6,418 bases of DNA, from assembly GCA_003151555.1 (NCBI GenBank), contig PLXU01000099.1, forward strand, positions 3,166 through 9,583. The letters are read 5' to 3'. Both the position numbers and the translations under genes were made by a program. The stretch is from Acidimicrobiaceae bacterium. GTDB lineage: Bacteria; Actinomycetota; Acidimicrobiia; Acidimicrobiales; RAAP-2. The number at the start of each line of letters is the position of its first letter. The first letter of the stretch is position 1. The notes beneath the pieces were generated by a model. It searched no databases. It saw only the letters and a list, made by a program, of their open reading frames with translations, and was not told the origin of the DNA. Shown here piece by piece: positions 1 through 6,151 of the stretch.

Positions 1-45
1 ACGAGGCCAACAACAGATTGTTACAGGGCCTGGGGGCGCTTTCGC

Positions 46-62
46 GGACGTTTCGGGCGTCC
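46..62 (+). terminator. possible weak hairpin terminator
   Basis: GGACG (46-50) and CGTCC (58-62) form a 5-bp GC-rich stem with a 7-base loop, followed by TTCTC rather than a real T-run. It could end a transcript entering from the left edge on the + strand, but the gene it would serve lies outside the window and the U-tract is poor. Chance occurrence in GC-rich DNA is a fair alternative. Confidence 0.2.
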
Positions 63-83
63 TTCTCACCTATTCCAATTCAC

Positions 84-154
84 GCGAGTGGCGTTCTTAG
101 GTAGGGCGGTTGCAAACAAGGCACCTCCCGCTGGTTGGAATCCTCTTGGTCGCA
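84..154 (+). pseudogene. degenerate tRNA-like sequence (tRNA relic)
   Basis: The 71 bases can be laid out as a tRNA cloverleaf. The acceptor arms GCGAGTG (84-90) and TGGTCGC (147-153) give 6 of 7 pairs, two of them wobble, with discriminator A154. The D-stem is GTTC/GGGC (93-96/104-107) around a loop with the usual GGTA (100-103). The anticodon stem GTTGC/GCACC (109-113/121-125) has 4 of 5 pairs. The T-arm loop TTGGAAT (135-141) resembles the conserved TTCRANY. It does not look functional: the T-stem GCTGG/CCTCT pairs at only 3 of 5 positions, C56 of the T-loop is G, and the anticodon loop AAACAAG lacks T33, so no anticodon can be assigned. No CCA is encoded. On the opposite strand the translation resembles the spurious peptides typical of antisense tRNA genes, which first drew attention to it. 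Best read as a decayed tRNA or a remnant of a tRNA-associated integration site; coincidence is not excluded. Confidence 0.35.
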
Positions 155-168
155 CTCGAAATTTCGAG
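155..168. repeat. perfect 14-bp palindrome
   Basis: CTCGAAATTTCGAG is exactly self-complementary. It starts on the base after the discriminator position of the tRNA-like sequence and lies 25 bp beyond the stop codon of the PIN toxin. It has no loop and no T-run in either useful orientation, so it is not a standard terminator; a protein-binding site or a recombination-related site is possible. Confidence 0.5.
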
Positions 169-192
169 AAAAGGTGAAAGGGACGTCGAGGT

Positions 193-606
193 TCAGATGG
201 CGACAACCTCGAGTACACCCTCGAGACCCCGAAAGTCTTCGAAATTGCGCGTATAGAGGGGGACACCGACGCTGCACGCCGTTGCTGCGATCAATAGATC
301 GACCGCACGGGCGCCGCGCGCCTTGCGCCCAGACGACGAGATCGCCGCGAAGACCCTTCCGTACGCGCGAGCCGCCTCGGTGTCGAAGGGAAGAGGATCA
401 AAGACGGCTTCCGCCCTTTGGAGGCGGTCCTGTCGCCGAGCACGTTCGTCGGCATCGCTGGTCGCGTGGGGCCCGGCTGCGAGTTCCGCCATGGTCAAGG
501 AACTGATTGCGAGTTCGACGGGGAGGAGCGAAGGATCAATACGCTCAAGATCGATGACGACAGAGGTGTCAATGACGCCACGCGCGGCGCGAATCGCTTT
601 AGGCAC
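193..606 (-). CDS. vapC: VapC-type PIN-domain ribonuclease toxin
   Basis: A 137-residue PIN-domain protein, the usual size for VapC toxins, which are Mg-dependent ribonucleases that cleave tRNA or rRNA and stop translation when the antitoxin is lost. The acidic active-site pattern is intact: D13 in the opening IDTSVVID strand, E41 in TMAEL, D103 in AVDLLIAATA, and the C-terminal YTRNFEDF signature with N121 and D124. The RNA target cannot be read from sequence. Translation starts with GTG (604-606), which lies inside the last codons of the antitoxin gene; the two frames share 8 bases (GTGCCTAA), typical of translational coupling. The nearest purine-rich element, AGGA at 618-621, is 11 bases away and so weak on its own, which fits coupling. 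It is transcribed with the antitoxin from the promoter/operator near 860-890. The reading frame is undamaged, so the toxin is presumably active. Calling it VapC follows from the PIN domain; the subfamily number is unknown. Confidence 0.9.
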   Translation of the reverse strand: MPKAIRAARGVIDTSVVIDLERIDPSLLPVELAISSLTMAELAAGPHATSDADERARRQDRLQRAEAVFDPLPFDTEAARAYGRVFAAISSSGRKARGARAVDLLIAATACSVGVPLYTRNFEDFRGLEGVLEVVAI

Positions 607-853
607 GGGGCACTAGATCCTGGGATGCCACGTTGTCGAGATCGGAGCGCAAACGACGCAAGTCGACGCTAGGCGCGCCCTTGAAGTTTGCGACCGCAGC
701 GTCGGCGCTGACAAAACGATGTCGGCGTCGCGGTGCGAGCTCCCCTACGGGTACGCCGTTACGTGTCACTACGTAGGTATGACCGGTGTCCAATCCCCGC
801 ATAATCTCCCCACTGTCGTTACGGAGTTCGCGTTGGGTAATTTCTTTGTCCAT
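599..853 (-). CDS. vapB: Phd/YefM-type antitoxin of the PIN toxin
   Basis: An 84-residue antitoxin. The N-terminal part MDKEITQRELRNDSGEIMR followed by a TYVVTRNGVPVGELAPR segment is the standard Phd/YefM DNA-binding fold, in which the start of the protein and the VTRNGxPV strand are strongly conserved. The C-terminal stretch (about residues 60-84, VDLRRLRSDLDN...) is the charged, flexible tail expected to wrap the toxin and block its active site. It precedes the PIN toxin gene and overlaps it by 8 bases, the normal antitoxin-first order. ATG at 851-853 is chosen because it begins the conserved fold. The preceding TAAAGAA is only a weak ribosome binding site, so the mRNA may have a very short leader. 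Proteins of this class repress their own operon, and inverted repeats sit 9 bp upstream. A Phd-fold antitoxin paired with a PIN toxin is common in actinobacteria, so the symbol vapB describes the role, not an AbrB- or RHH-type fold. Confidence 0.88.
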   Translation of the reverse strand: MDKEITQRELRNDSGEIMRGLDTGHTYVVTRNGVPVGELAPRRRHRFVSADAAVANFKGAPSVDLRRLRSDLDNVASQDLVPRA

Positions 854-861
854 TTCTTTAG

Positions 862-891
862 TGTAGCACTACGTGCTACAAAAGTAGTGCT
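862..891 (-). promoter_or_regulatory. candidate autoregulatory operator/promoter of the toxin-antitoxin operon
   Basis: Two interlocking inverted repeats lie just upstream of the antitoxin start. TGTAGCAC (862-869) and GTGCTACA (873-880) are perfect 8-bp arms with a 3-base spacer. AGCACTAC (865-872) and GTAGTGCT (884-891) are a second perfect 8-bp pair spaced by 11. Half-sites of the type GTAGCAC/GTAGTGC therefore occur in tandem, as expected for cooperative binding of an antitoxin or toxin-antitoxin complex. A weak -10-like TACACT on the minus strand (860-865) falls inside the repeat, so binding would block transcription. The -35 is unclear. Confidence 0.6.
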
Positions 892-1133
892 GAAACTGAT
901 GGTCGCGCGTTTTGTCGATCCATAACGGTTGTCAACCTGGGCAAAAAGGGCGTCGAAGGTTCGTCGGTATTGAAGTTGTGATATTTCAATTGACTGCGTC
1001 GGCGCTCGGTCCAATCGTTCATAAGGTCGTTGAGACCAGACGAGGGGATTGAAAGCCGTCCGCTTATGTCCACTTGATTCGGAGTTCGTGGTGCCACTCG
1101 GTGGGTGATCCGTCGTATTTTGCGCCCAGAAAT
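892..1133. other. intergenic region with no supported gene
   Basis: This stretch lies between the toxin-antitoxin promoter and the end of the permease gene and is visibly richer in A and T than its flanks, especially at 895-1000. Short open frames exist on the minus strand (for example 73 codons ending at 876) but they have no recognisable family, no good ribosome binding site and run into the operator. No convincing terminator for either side was found; the best candidate, CCAC/GTGG near 1094-1104, is only 4 bp with no T-run. It may be decayed accessory DNA. Confidence 0.5.
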
Positions 1134-3653
1134 CTATTCTGCCCGTAAGAGCAGCGCGGTCGGAATACGCGCCGCGATCCGACCCGGAATCGCGGCCACG
1201 ACATTGGCCAGCAGGAGGGCGCCGAGCACGACGAGGACAATCGACAGTACCGGAACCCTCGGCTGGGGGACGGCGTTGATTTCACGCGCGAAGAGATCCC
1301 AGAGGTAGCGCCCGAGGACGATGCCCAAGGGCACGCCCAGAATCGTGCCAATGCCCACCGCGACGCTGGACTGCCAGGCAATGGCCGCGGCCAATTGGCC
1401 GTGGGTAAAGCCCAGGGTCTTGAGTAGCGCCAGGTCGCGTCGGCGCCGGCGCACTGACGCGATCAAAGTTAATCCCAGCGCCACGACCGCGCCGGCGGCG
1501 AGCGCGCCGCCGAGCACCGTGGGCGTGGAGCCCAGCGAGCGGTAGTTGATGATTTGGGCCGGACGCTGCACGCTCACCATTTGGCCACCGTTGGAGCGTC
1601 CGCCCAACTTGGTCAACGTCTTGTTCAGTGACGCGAGCGCGATCGCGCGGTTGGCGTCCGGCCTCAGGCGGATGAGGATGGCGTTGGGCCCCGCCGGCAC
1701 GTCGAAGAGATTGCGCTCAACGGCCGGAATCAACTTGTAGGAAAGCACGGCCCCGCTGCCCATTTCTAGGTGCGGCAGTCCCTGTACGCCGATGGTGGGC
1801 AAGGTGGCGGTGCCCACGATCTTCAGCTGAGTCGAGGCGTCGCCGACGTTCACGTTGACGCTGTCGCCCAACTTCTTGTGCAATTGGGCCAGGGTGGCCG
1901 TGCCCAACACGACCTGGTTGGTTGCATCGAACCCGTGTCCGGTCAGCAGGGGGGGACTCACTTTGGCGTTCGGGCTGGCCCCCAAGACCGCGACGTGCTG
2001 GCCGTCGATGTTCAGATTGCCGAAGTACACGCCGGCCCAGGCCTGCACGAAGGGACTCTGGTTGAGCAACGTGGCCGCGGGCTTGGCCGGGATGTCACCG
2101 AGTCCGCCGCCTCCGTTCATCTCGTAGGCAAAGTTCCAGCCGTAGAGGGCTGGCTTCGAGACCAGGGTCCGCAGGCTGGCGCCGAAGGTGAGGGTGGACG
2201 TGACGACCACGACGGCGAAAATTGCTCCGATGATCGCCGAACGAACCGGTACCGTGTTTCGCCCGGTGCCCGGTTCCAGGGCGAACCTGATTCCGGTCAC
2301 GGCCGACACGGGCAGGTTGGCCGAGGCGGCCGTCCTCGCGACGCTCGACCCGCGATAACTGGAGCGTTCGCGCCACGGCGAGCGTCGACGCGTCACGAGA
2401 CGACCGGCCACCATCGCCGCGACCGCCCCGAGCGACAGCAACATGATCGCCAGACCGAGGCCGGTCACCGTCCAGTCAACGCGCAGTCCGTGGGCCAGGT
2501 ACGGACGGGCCGGCCCCAGCGGGGCTAGCGGTGAAAGCGCCAGCGCCACGACGCCCGCCAACAGGGAACCGGCGAGCACGGCGGCCGCGATGCCGATGAG
2601 GCCGTCGAGGTACGCCATGGCCGGCTCGGCGCCCAGCGCGCGCAGCACCTGGAGATCGCTGGCGTTGAGTCGAAGTCGTCGCCCGATTACCTGGGCGGTG
2701 ATTACCAGCGTGGCGAGTAGGGCAATGACGCCGAACGCGCCCAGGGCAATGGACTCGGGTTTGATGGTTTGCTCCGCCTTGGCGACCACGGCGAACACCT
2801 GCGTGAACTCCGACGGTAGCCCGTGGGGTAGCACCTGGCTAATTTCGGTCTCGACGGCGCTTACGTGTTCTTGGCCGCCGCTTACTTGCACGGCGCTGAT
2901 TGTCGTGTTCACGCAGCACGTGAGCAGTTGGTCGGTGAGGGCCGGGGTGAACAGTACGACCGACCTATTTCCCATATCGACACTGTCCTGCATCAGATCG
3001 AGGGGTTGCACCACGCCGACGCCCACCAACTTGATCTTGATGTGCAGGACCGGCGTGAGCTTCTTGAGTATCTGGGCCGGCGGAAGATTGGCCAATTTGG
3101 CCAACTGCGTGTTGGTGAAGGCATCGAAGGTGACAGTTTCACCCAGATGCAGTCCGAAGACTCGCGCCGTAGCGCTATCCATGACGAATTCATTGGCCCG
3201 ACGGGGATTGGCCATTCTCCCTCGGGTGATAGTGATCCGATCCTGCGTGAAGAATTCGCCGCGCACGCTGCCGTCCATGGACGTGCCCTCGGACGCCAAT
3301 AACGGGGTGCCCTTCGCGGTGAGCGTCAGGAGATTGAGATCGACCAGGCTGTTCTCGTGCTTCACAAAAGGCAGATGGGCAATCGTGCGCTGAAGCGCCG
3401 GGTTGTAACCGTTGGTCTGGGCGATGGCGACGTTGCCGACGTTGCCTACTCCCGTGAGGCCGATCAGGTCGGAACTGTTCGCTTGGGCCATCAGGGTGGG
3501 AAAGGACGATTGGGTGCTCCGGGCGCCGGCCACGGCACCCATGGCCAGACCACCGAGCAGCCCCACGAGCAAGATGACGGTGAGATAGCCACCCCAGCGA
3601 TCGTGAAACGTGGCCCGAAAGCGATACCAGGCGACGCGAAACACATGGCTCAC
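1134..3653 (-). CDS. FtsX/MacB-family ABC transporter permease, two-domain
   Basis: An 839-residue membrane protein with the layout of large FtsX-domain permeases, which use ATP hydrolysis by a partner ATPase to move substrates within or out of the envelope rather than through a classical pore. A first membrane helix (about 23-44) is followed by an extracytoplasmic domain (about 45-300), three helices (about 301-323, 347-375, 394-417), a cytoplasmic linker rich in R, a second single helix (about 470-491), a second extracytoplasmic domain (about 492-710) and three C-terminal helices (about 711-733, 757-785, 801-824). The cytoplasmic loops VIGRRLRLNASDLQVLRALGA (from 322) and VRRRRRDLALLKTLGFTHGQ (from 734) are the duplicated coupling-helix motif of the family. 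The start is GTG at 3651-3653: an in-frame stop lies at 3669-3671, and GAGGG at 3663-3667 is a ribosome binding site 9 bases away. The protein has only two cysteines, adjacent at 246-247 in the first extracytoplasmic domain. No ATPase gene is adjacent in the window; the upstream codirectional neighbour is a secreted carrier-like protein. Substrate unknown. Confidence 0.92.
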   Translation of the reverse strand: MSHVFRVAWYRFRATFHDRWGGYLTVILLVGLLGGLAMGAVAGARSTQSSFPTLMAQANSSDLIGLTGVGNVGNVAIAQTNGYNPALQRTIAHLPFVKHENSLVDLNLLTLTAKGTPLLASEGTSMDGSVRGEFFTQDRITITRGRMANPRRANEFVMDSATARVFGLHLGETVTFDAFTNTQLAKLANLPPAQILKKLTPVLHIKIKLVGVGVVQPLDLMQDSVDMGNRSVVLFTPALTDQLLTCCVNTTISAVQVSGGQEHVSAVETEISQVLPHGLPSEFTQVFAVVAKAEQTIKPESIALGAFGVIALLATLVITAQVIGRRLRLNASDLQVLRALGAEPAMAYLDGLIGIAAAVLAGSLLAGVVALALSPLAPLGPARPYLAHGLRVDWTVTGLGLAIMLLSLGAVAAMVAGRLVTRRRSPWRERSSYRGSSVARTAASANLPVSAVTGIRFALEPGTGRNTVPVRSAIIGAIFAVVVVTSTLTFGASLRTLVSKPALYGWNFAYEMNGGGGLGDIPAKPAATLLNQSPFVQAWAGVYFGNLNIDGQHVAVLGASPNAKVSPPLLTGHGFDATNQVVLGTATLAQLHKKLGDSVNVNVGDASTQLKIVGTATLPTIGVQGLPHLEMGSGAVLSYKLIPAVERNLFDVPAGPNAILIRLRPDANRAIALASLNKTLTKLGGRSNGGQMVSVQRPAQIINYRSLGSTPTVLGGALAAGAVVALGLTLIASVRRRRRDLALLKTLGFTHGQLAAAIAWQSSVAVGIGTILGVPLGIVLGRYLWDLFAREINAVPQPRVPVLSIVLVVLGALLLANVVAAIPGRIAARIPTALLLRAE

Positions 3654-3761
3654 GTGAGATGGCCCTCGTTAAGGTGGCGCACTGGATGCACGTCACGTAG
3701 TTTGCCTTCTCGCTGGGCCAACGCGCAGGTGGCTAGCCGCACGCGCCAGCCTCGTGCTAAC

Positions 3762-3810
3762 ACCCGTTGCGCCCTTGCCCCATTACGGGGTCGGTGCTCG
3801 CCCTACGGGT
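3762..3810 (-). other. nested inverted repeats at the end of the LolA-like gene
   Basis: ACCCGT (3762-3767) pairs with ACGGGT (3805-3810), and inside it CCCC (3778-3781) pairs with GGGG (3787-3790) around ATTAC. The structure spans the stop codon of the LolA-like gene and part of the 149-bp gap to the permease. There is no T-run, so it is at best a weak terminator or an mRNA-stabilising hairpin that would let some transcripts continue into the permease. Confidence 0.25.
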
Positions 3811-4531
3811 TGGTAATCGGGTGGGTTGACTTCGGAGCGACGAGTAGCACCGCGTGACCCCACTTGCTCCAGGTGACCGTGACGGATTCGCTCGACGACG
3901 TGAGACGGAATTCAGCCGGCAGCACCGGCGAGGATTTTGAGACGTAGAGCGTGGCCTTGATCGCGATGTTAGAGGTCGTCGCCGGGATGGTGCCCTCGAT
4001 GGGTACGACCTTTTGTCCATTGAGCACGAGCGTCGAACCCTCCTTCAGCGTGCCGGGAATAGTGATCGTTTGAAAGTCCGACTGCAGCGTCACCGCGTCG
4101 CTCACGTTGGCGAAATCCGAACTGGTCGAGGTAAGGGATAACCACTTGTTGGCGTACTTCGCCGGATCGGTCGTCGACAGTCCGAAGTACTGCTTCACGG
4201 CCTGAACGTCACCGTGGATGTAGGCCACCTGGCCCAGGATGATGACCTCGGCATGGGCCCCGTTGCTCACCACGACCTGGTGGCCCTCAGTGGTGCCGAT
4301 CTCATTATCCATGGAAAACGTGCGGCCGGGGGCCGAACCCTTTGCCACTTCGTGGACCCAGCCGGCTTTCACCGCGTCGTGCACGGCGAGGGACATCAGC
4401 GCGAACGGCGTGAGGGGCGCTGCGCTAGAGGGCGCTGAGGCCAGCGGAATCGACAGGAGCGGCAGAGCGGCGCACAACGTGAAAGCGCCAATCCTCCGTG
4501 AGGTTGATAAGTGACGGGGCGCAGCGGGCAT
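3803..4531 (-). CDS. secreted LolA/LppX-LprAFG-like protein
   Basis: A 242-residue exported protein. Residues 1-38 form a Sec signal peptide: a basic start (R6, R12, R13), a hydrophobic core (about 15-31) and an Ala/Ser-rich cleavage region around APSSAAP. C20 lies inside the core and does not sit in a lipobox, so it is probably a soluble secreted protein and not a lipoprotein. The mature part is mainly beta-strand, with features seen in actinobacterial proteins of the LolA/LppX-LprAFG fold: an early helix (VHDAVKAGWVHE), NKWLSLTS near 128, a VVPIEGTI strand, and the late run LYVSKSSPVLPAEFRLTSSS then WSKWGHAVLLVAP. Relatives of this fold carry lipids or lipoproteins in a hydrophobic cavity; that role here is inferred from fold resemblance only. 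ATG at 4529-4531 is preferred over a longer frame reaching 4633 because it has a GAGGA ribosome binding site 7 bases upstream and places the signal peptide at the start. It lies upstream of the permease in the same direction and divergent from the sedolisin. Confidence 0.7.
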   Translation of the reverse strand: MPAAPRHLSTSRRIGAFTLCAALPLLSIPLASAPSSAAPLTPFALMSLAVHDAVKAGWVHEVAKGSAPGRTFSMDNEIGTTEGHQVVVSNGAHAEVIILGQVAYIHGDVQAVKQYFGLSTTDPAKYANKWLSLTSTSSDFANVSDAVTLQSDFQTITIPGTLKEGSTLVLNGQKVVPIEGTIPATTSNIAIKATLYVSKSSPVLPAEFRLTSSSESVTVTWSKWGHAVLLVAPKSTHPITNP

Positions 4532-4749
4532 GGAGAATTCCTCGGGTTGGCCAGGGGGTTGGCCCGTCATGGTACCAAGCGAGCTTGTCCAACCCTTTCG
4601 AACGTCCGCCTTCGTGGCCGCGATCCAGAGCACGAAACGATCTTGCGATCCATACCCAACGTTTCCTGGTCTCTCGGCGCGTAAGTAAGGGGAAAAGTAG
4701 GGTAATCCCCGATTGAGGGGTCAACGACCAACGCCTTATCGTCTGAGCC
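4532..4749. other. divergent intergenic region between LolA-like and sedolisin genes
   Basis: This 218-bp region must hold the start signals for both divergent genes. A 9-bp direct repeat GGGTTGGCC occurs at 4544-4552 and 4556-4564 (12-bp period), immediately beyond the ribosome binding site of the LolA-like gene. CCCC/GGGG arms (4707-4710 and 4717-4720) form a short hairpin upstream of the sedolisin start. On the minus strand TTGACC (4715-4720 complement region) could serve as a -35, but its matching -10 is poor. No confident promoter can be named for either gene. Confidence 0.45.
4539..4543 (-). promoter_or_regulatory. ribosome binding site fixing the LolA-like start
   Basis: GAGGA on the minus strand, 7 bases before ATG 4529-4531. 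It decides between this start and the longer in-frame start at 4633, which would bury the signal peptide behind 34 extra residues. Confidence 0.65.
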
Positions 4750-6120
4750 ATGACCAAGCCCCTCTCGCGTGTCGTTTCATCAAGCAACACCAGGCGCGCG
4801 TCCGGGCGATGGGCCGTCGCGGCGTCCAGCCTGGCGATCGTTGCCAGCGGACTCTGCCTGGCGAGCGCTTCGACGGCATCGGGATCGACAGGCCGCAAAG
4901 TAGGCGCCACCGGTGATTGCAATTCGATCGCCACCTGTTACACGCCTCAACAACTTGAGGTGGCGTACGGAATCGAGCCGCTGCTCGCGCGCGGGATCGA
5001 CGGTCGCGGTGAGACAGTGGTACTGCCCGAACTGGCCTATCCCCTTGCCCACGTGGCCGAGAGCGACCTGCGCGCGGACTTCAAGCAATTCGACACCCTC
5101 TTTAAACTGCCCAGCGCGAAACTTCGTTTTGTCAACAGCCTCGCCCACGTGGCCGAACCCTGGCTGGCCAATGGCGAGGAAGTCCTCGACGCCGAGGTGG
5201 TCCACGCGGTCGCTCCCGGGGCCGCCATCACCATCGTGCTGGTGAAGGCCACGTCGCTCAACGACACCGCCAGCGCGGTCGAGGCGGCGGTGTCCGCCCT
5301 GGGTCTGGCCAGTTCGGAGGGGGCAGTCATCTCCATCAGCGCCGCCGGCCAGACCGGGGGAGAGCACTGCGACAGTCGCGCGCAGGTGACCCAACTCAAC
5401 ACGGCGCTGCAGTCGGCGGCCCAGAAGCACGTGACGGTGGTGGTGGCGTCCGGCGACGTCGGTTCGGTCGGCGAGCCGTGCCACGTGATCAAGGGCTTGA
5501 TCGGTGGCTCGTTTCCTCCAGTCAAGGAGGCCAACCTGCCGGCCTCCGATCCGTTGGTGCTGTCCGTGGGAGGCACCAGTTTGACGGCTAGCCACACGAC
5601 CGGCGTCTACCAAAGTGAAATCGTCTGGGGTCTTCCCTTCGGCACCGCCGGAACGCAGTTCCAAGCCTCGGGCGGGGGATTCAGTACCCTGTTCGCCCGT
5701 CCCGCGTATCAGGCAGGTGTTGCCGGCATTGGCTCGTATCGCGGCGTGCCCGACGTGTCGGCCGACGCGTCGCCGCACTCGGGCATGACGGTCATCGTGA
5801 GCAACGGCTCGGGCTACGACATTGTCAACGGTGGCGGCACCAGCCAGAGCGCCCCAATCTGGGCCGGGATCATCGCGCTAGCCGACCAGTTCGCCGGGCG
5901 CCAGCTCGGCGACGTCAACCCCGCCATGTACGCGATTGGCAAAAGTGCCTCCTATCACCGAGCCTTTCACGACGCCACCACCGGCAATAACACGCCGGTC
6001 TTTGCGGGAAAGAAGATCACCGGGTATCGGGCGACGAAGGGCTGGGACCCCGTGAGCGGGTGGGGCAGCCCCGACGCGCAGGCGCTTGTGCCCCTGCTCA
6101 AGCAGTACGACCGGGGTTGA
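4750..6120 (+). CDS. secreted sedolisin-like serine-carboxyl peptidase (family S53)
   Basis: A 456-residue predicted extracellular peptidase. S53 enzymes have a subtilisin-like fold with a Ser-Glu-Asp triad and usually work at acid pH. The N-terminus (1-45) is a Sec signal peptide with an arginine-rich start, a hydrophobic core (about 22-38) and Ala/Ser cleavage region; C36 is not in a lipobox. The catalytic domain opens at CYTPQQLEVAYGI (63-75) and GIDGRGETVVLPE. Predicted catalytic residues are E143 and D147 in NGEEVLDAEV, S365 in GGGTSQSAP, and oxyanion D236 in VVASGDVGS. The C-terminal Ca-site region is present as FHDATTGNN (D408) and KGWDPVSGWGSPD (D433). Cysteines 57/63 and 207/244 could form disulfides. 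The usual propeptide of roughly 170-200 residues is absent: only about 15 residues separate the signal peptide from the catalytic core. ATG at 4750 is chosen because it gives a complete signal peptide, although no clear ribosome binding site precedes it. It is divergent from the LolA-like gene. Targets are unknown. Confidence 0.9.
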   Translation: MTKPLSRVVSSSNTRRASGRWAVAASSLAIVASGLCLASASTASGSTGRKVGATGDCNSIATCYTPQQLEVAYGIEPLLARGIDGRGETVVLPELAYPLAHVAESDLRADFKQFDTLFKLPSAKLRFVNSLAHVAEPWLANGEEVLDAEVVHAVAPGAAITIVLVKATSLNDTASAVEAAVSALGLASSEGAVISISAAGQTGGEHCDSRAQVTQLNTALQSAAQKHVTVVVASGDVGSVGEPCHVIKGLIGGSFPPVKEANLPASDPLVLSVGGTSLTASHTTGVYQSEIVWGLPFGTAGTQFQASGGGFSTLFARPAYQAGVAGIGSYRGVPDVSADASPHSGMTVIVSNGSGYDIVNGGGTSQSAPIWAGIIALADQFAGRQLGDVNPAMYAIGKSASYHRAFHDATTGNNTPVFAGKKITGYRATKGWDPVSGWGSPDAQALVPLLKQYDRG

Positions 6121-6151
6121 GGTAGCCAAGCACCAGCGAATCGAATGATCC

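Noticed and set aside
208..226. Direct repeat of CCTCGAG inside the toxin gene
   Set aside because: It lies in the C-terminal coding part and is explained by repeated Leu-Glu codons (LEGVLEV); too short to call a repeat element.
66..277. Two overlapping ~65-codon minus-strand open frames
   Set aside because: Their peptides resemble artefacts produced by reading a tRNA gene antisense; they are better explained by the tRNA-like relic and the toxin 3' end.
1021..1060. CRISPR-repeat-like ending GGGGATTGAAAG near 1042-1053
   Set aside because: The motif resembles the 3' end of some CRISPR repeats but occurs once only; no second copy or regular spacing was found.
1770..2528. 252-codon open frame on the + strand
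   Set aside because: It lies wholly antisense to the well-supported permease gene; its translation is rich in G, Q, R and H with no fold signal, as expected for the complement of GC-rich codons.
2443..3393. 316-codon open frame on the + strand
   Set aside because: Antisense to the permease; low-complexity S/R/T-rich translation and no plausible start signals.
4532..4633. Longer start for the LolA-like protein at 4633
   Set aside because: It would put 34 residues in front of a clear signal peptide, and it lacks the GAGGA site that fits ATG 4529-4531.
4425..4934. 169-codon open frame on the - strand crossing the divergent intergenic region
   Set aside because: It overlaps the 5' ends of both neighbouring genes in other frames and would obliterate two good signal peptides; no recognisable family.
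4780..5778. 332-codon open frame on the - strand
   Set aside because: Antisense to the sedolisin, whose catalytic motifs are unambiguous; the antisense product is a G/R/H-rich shadow.
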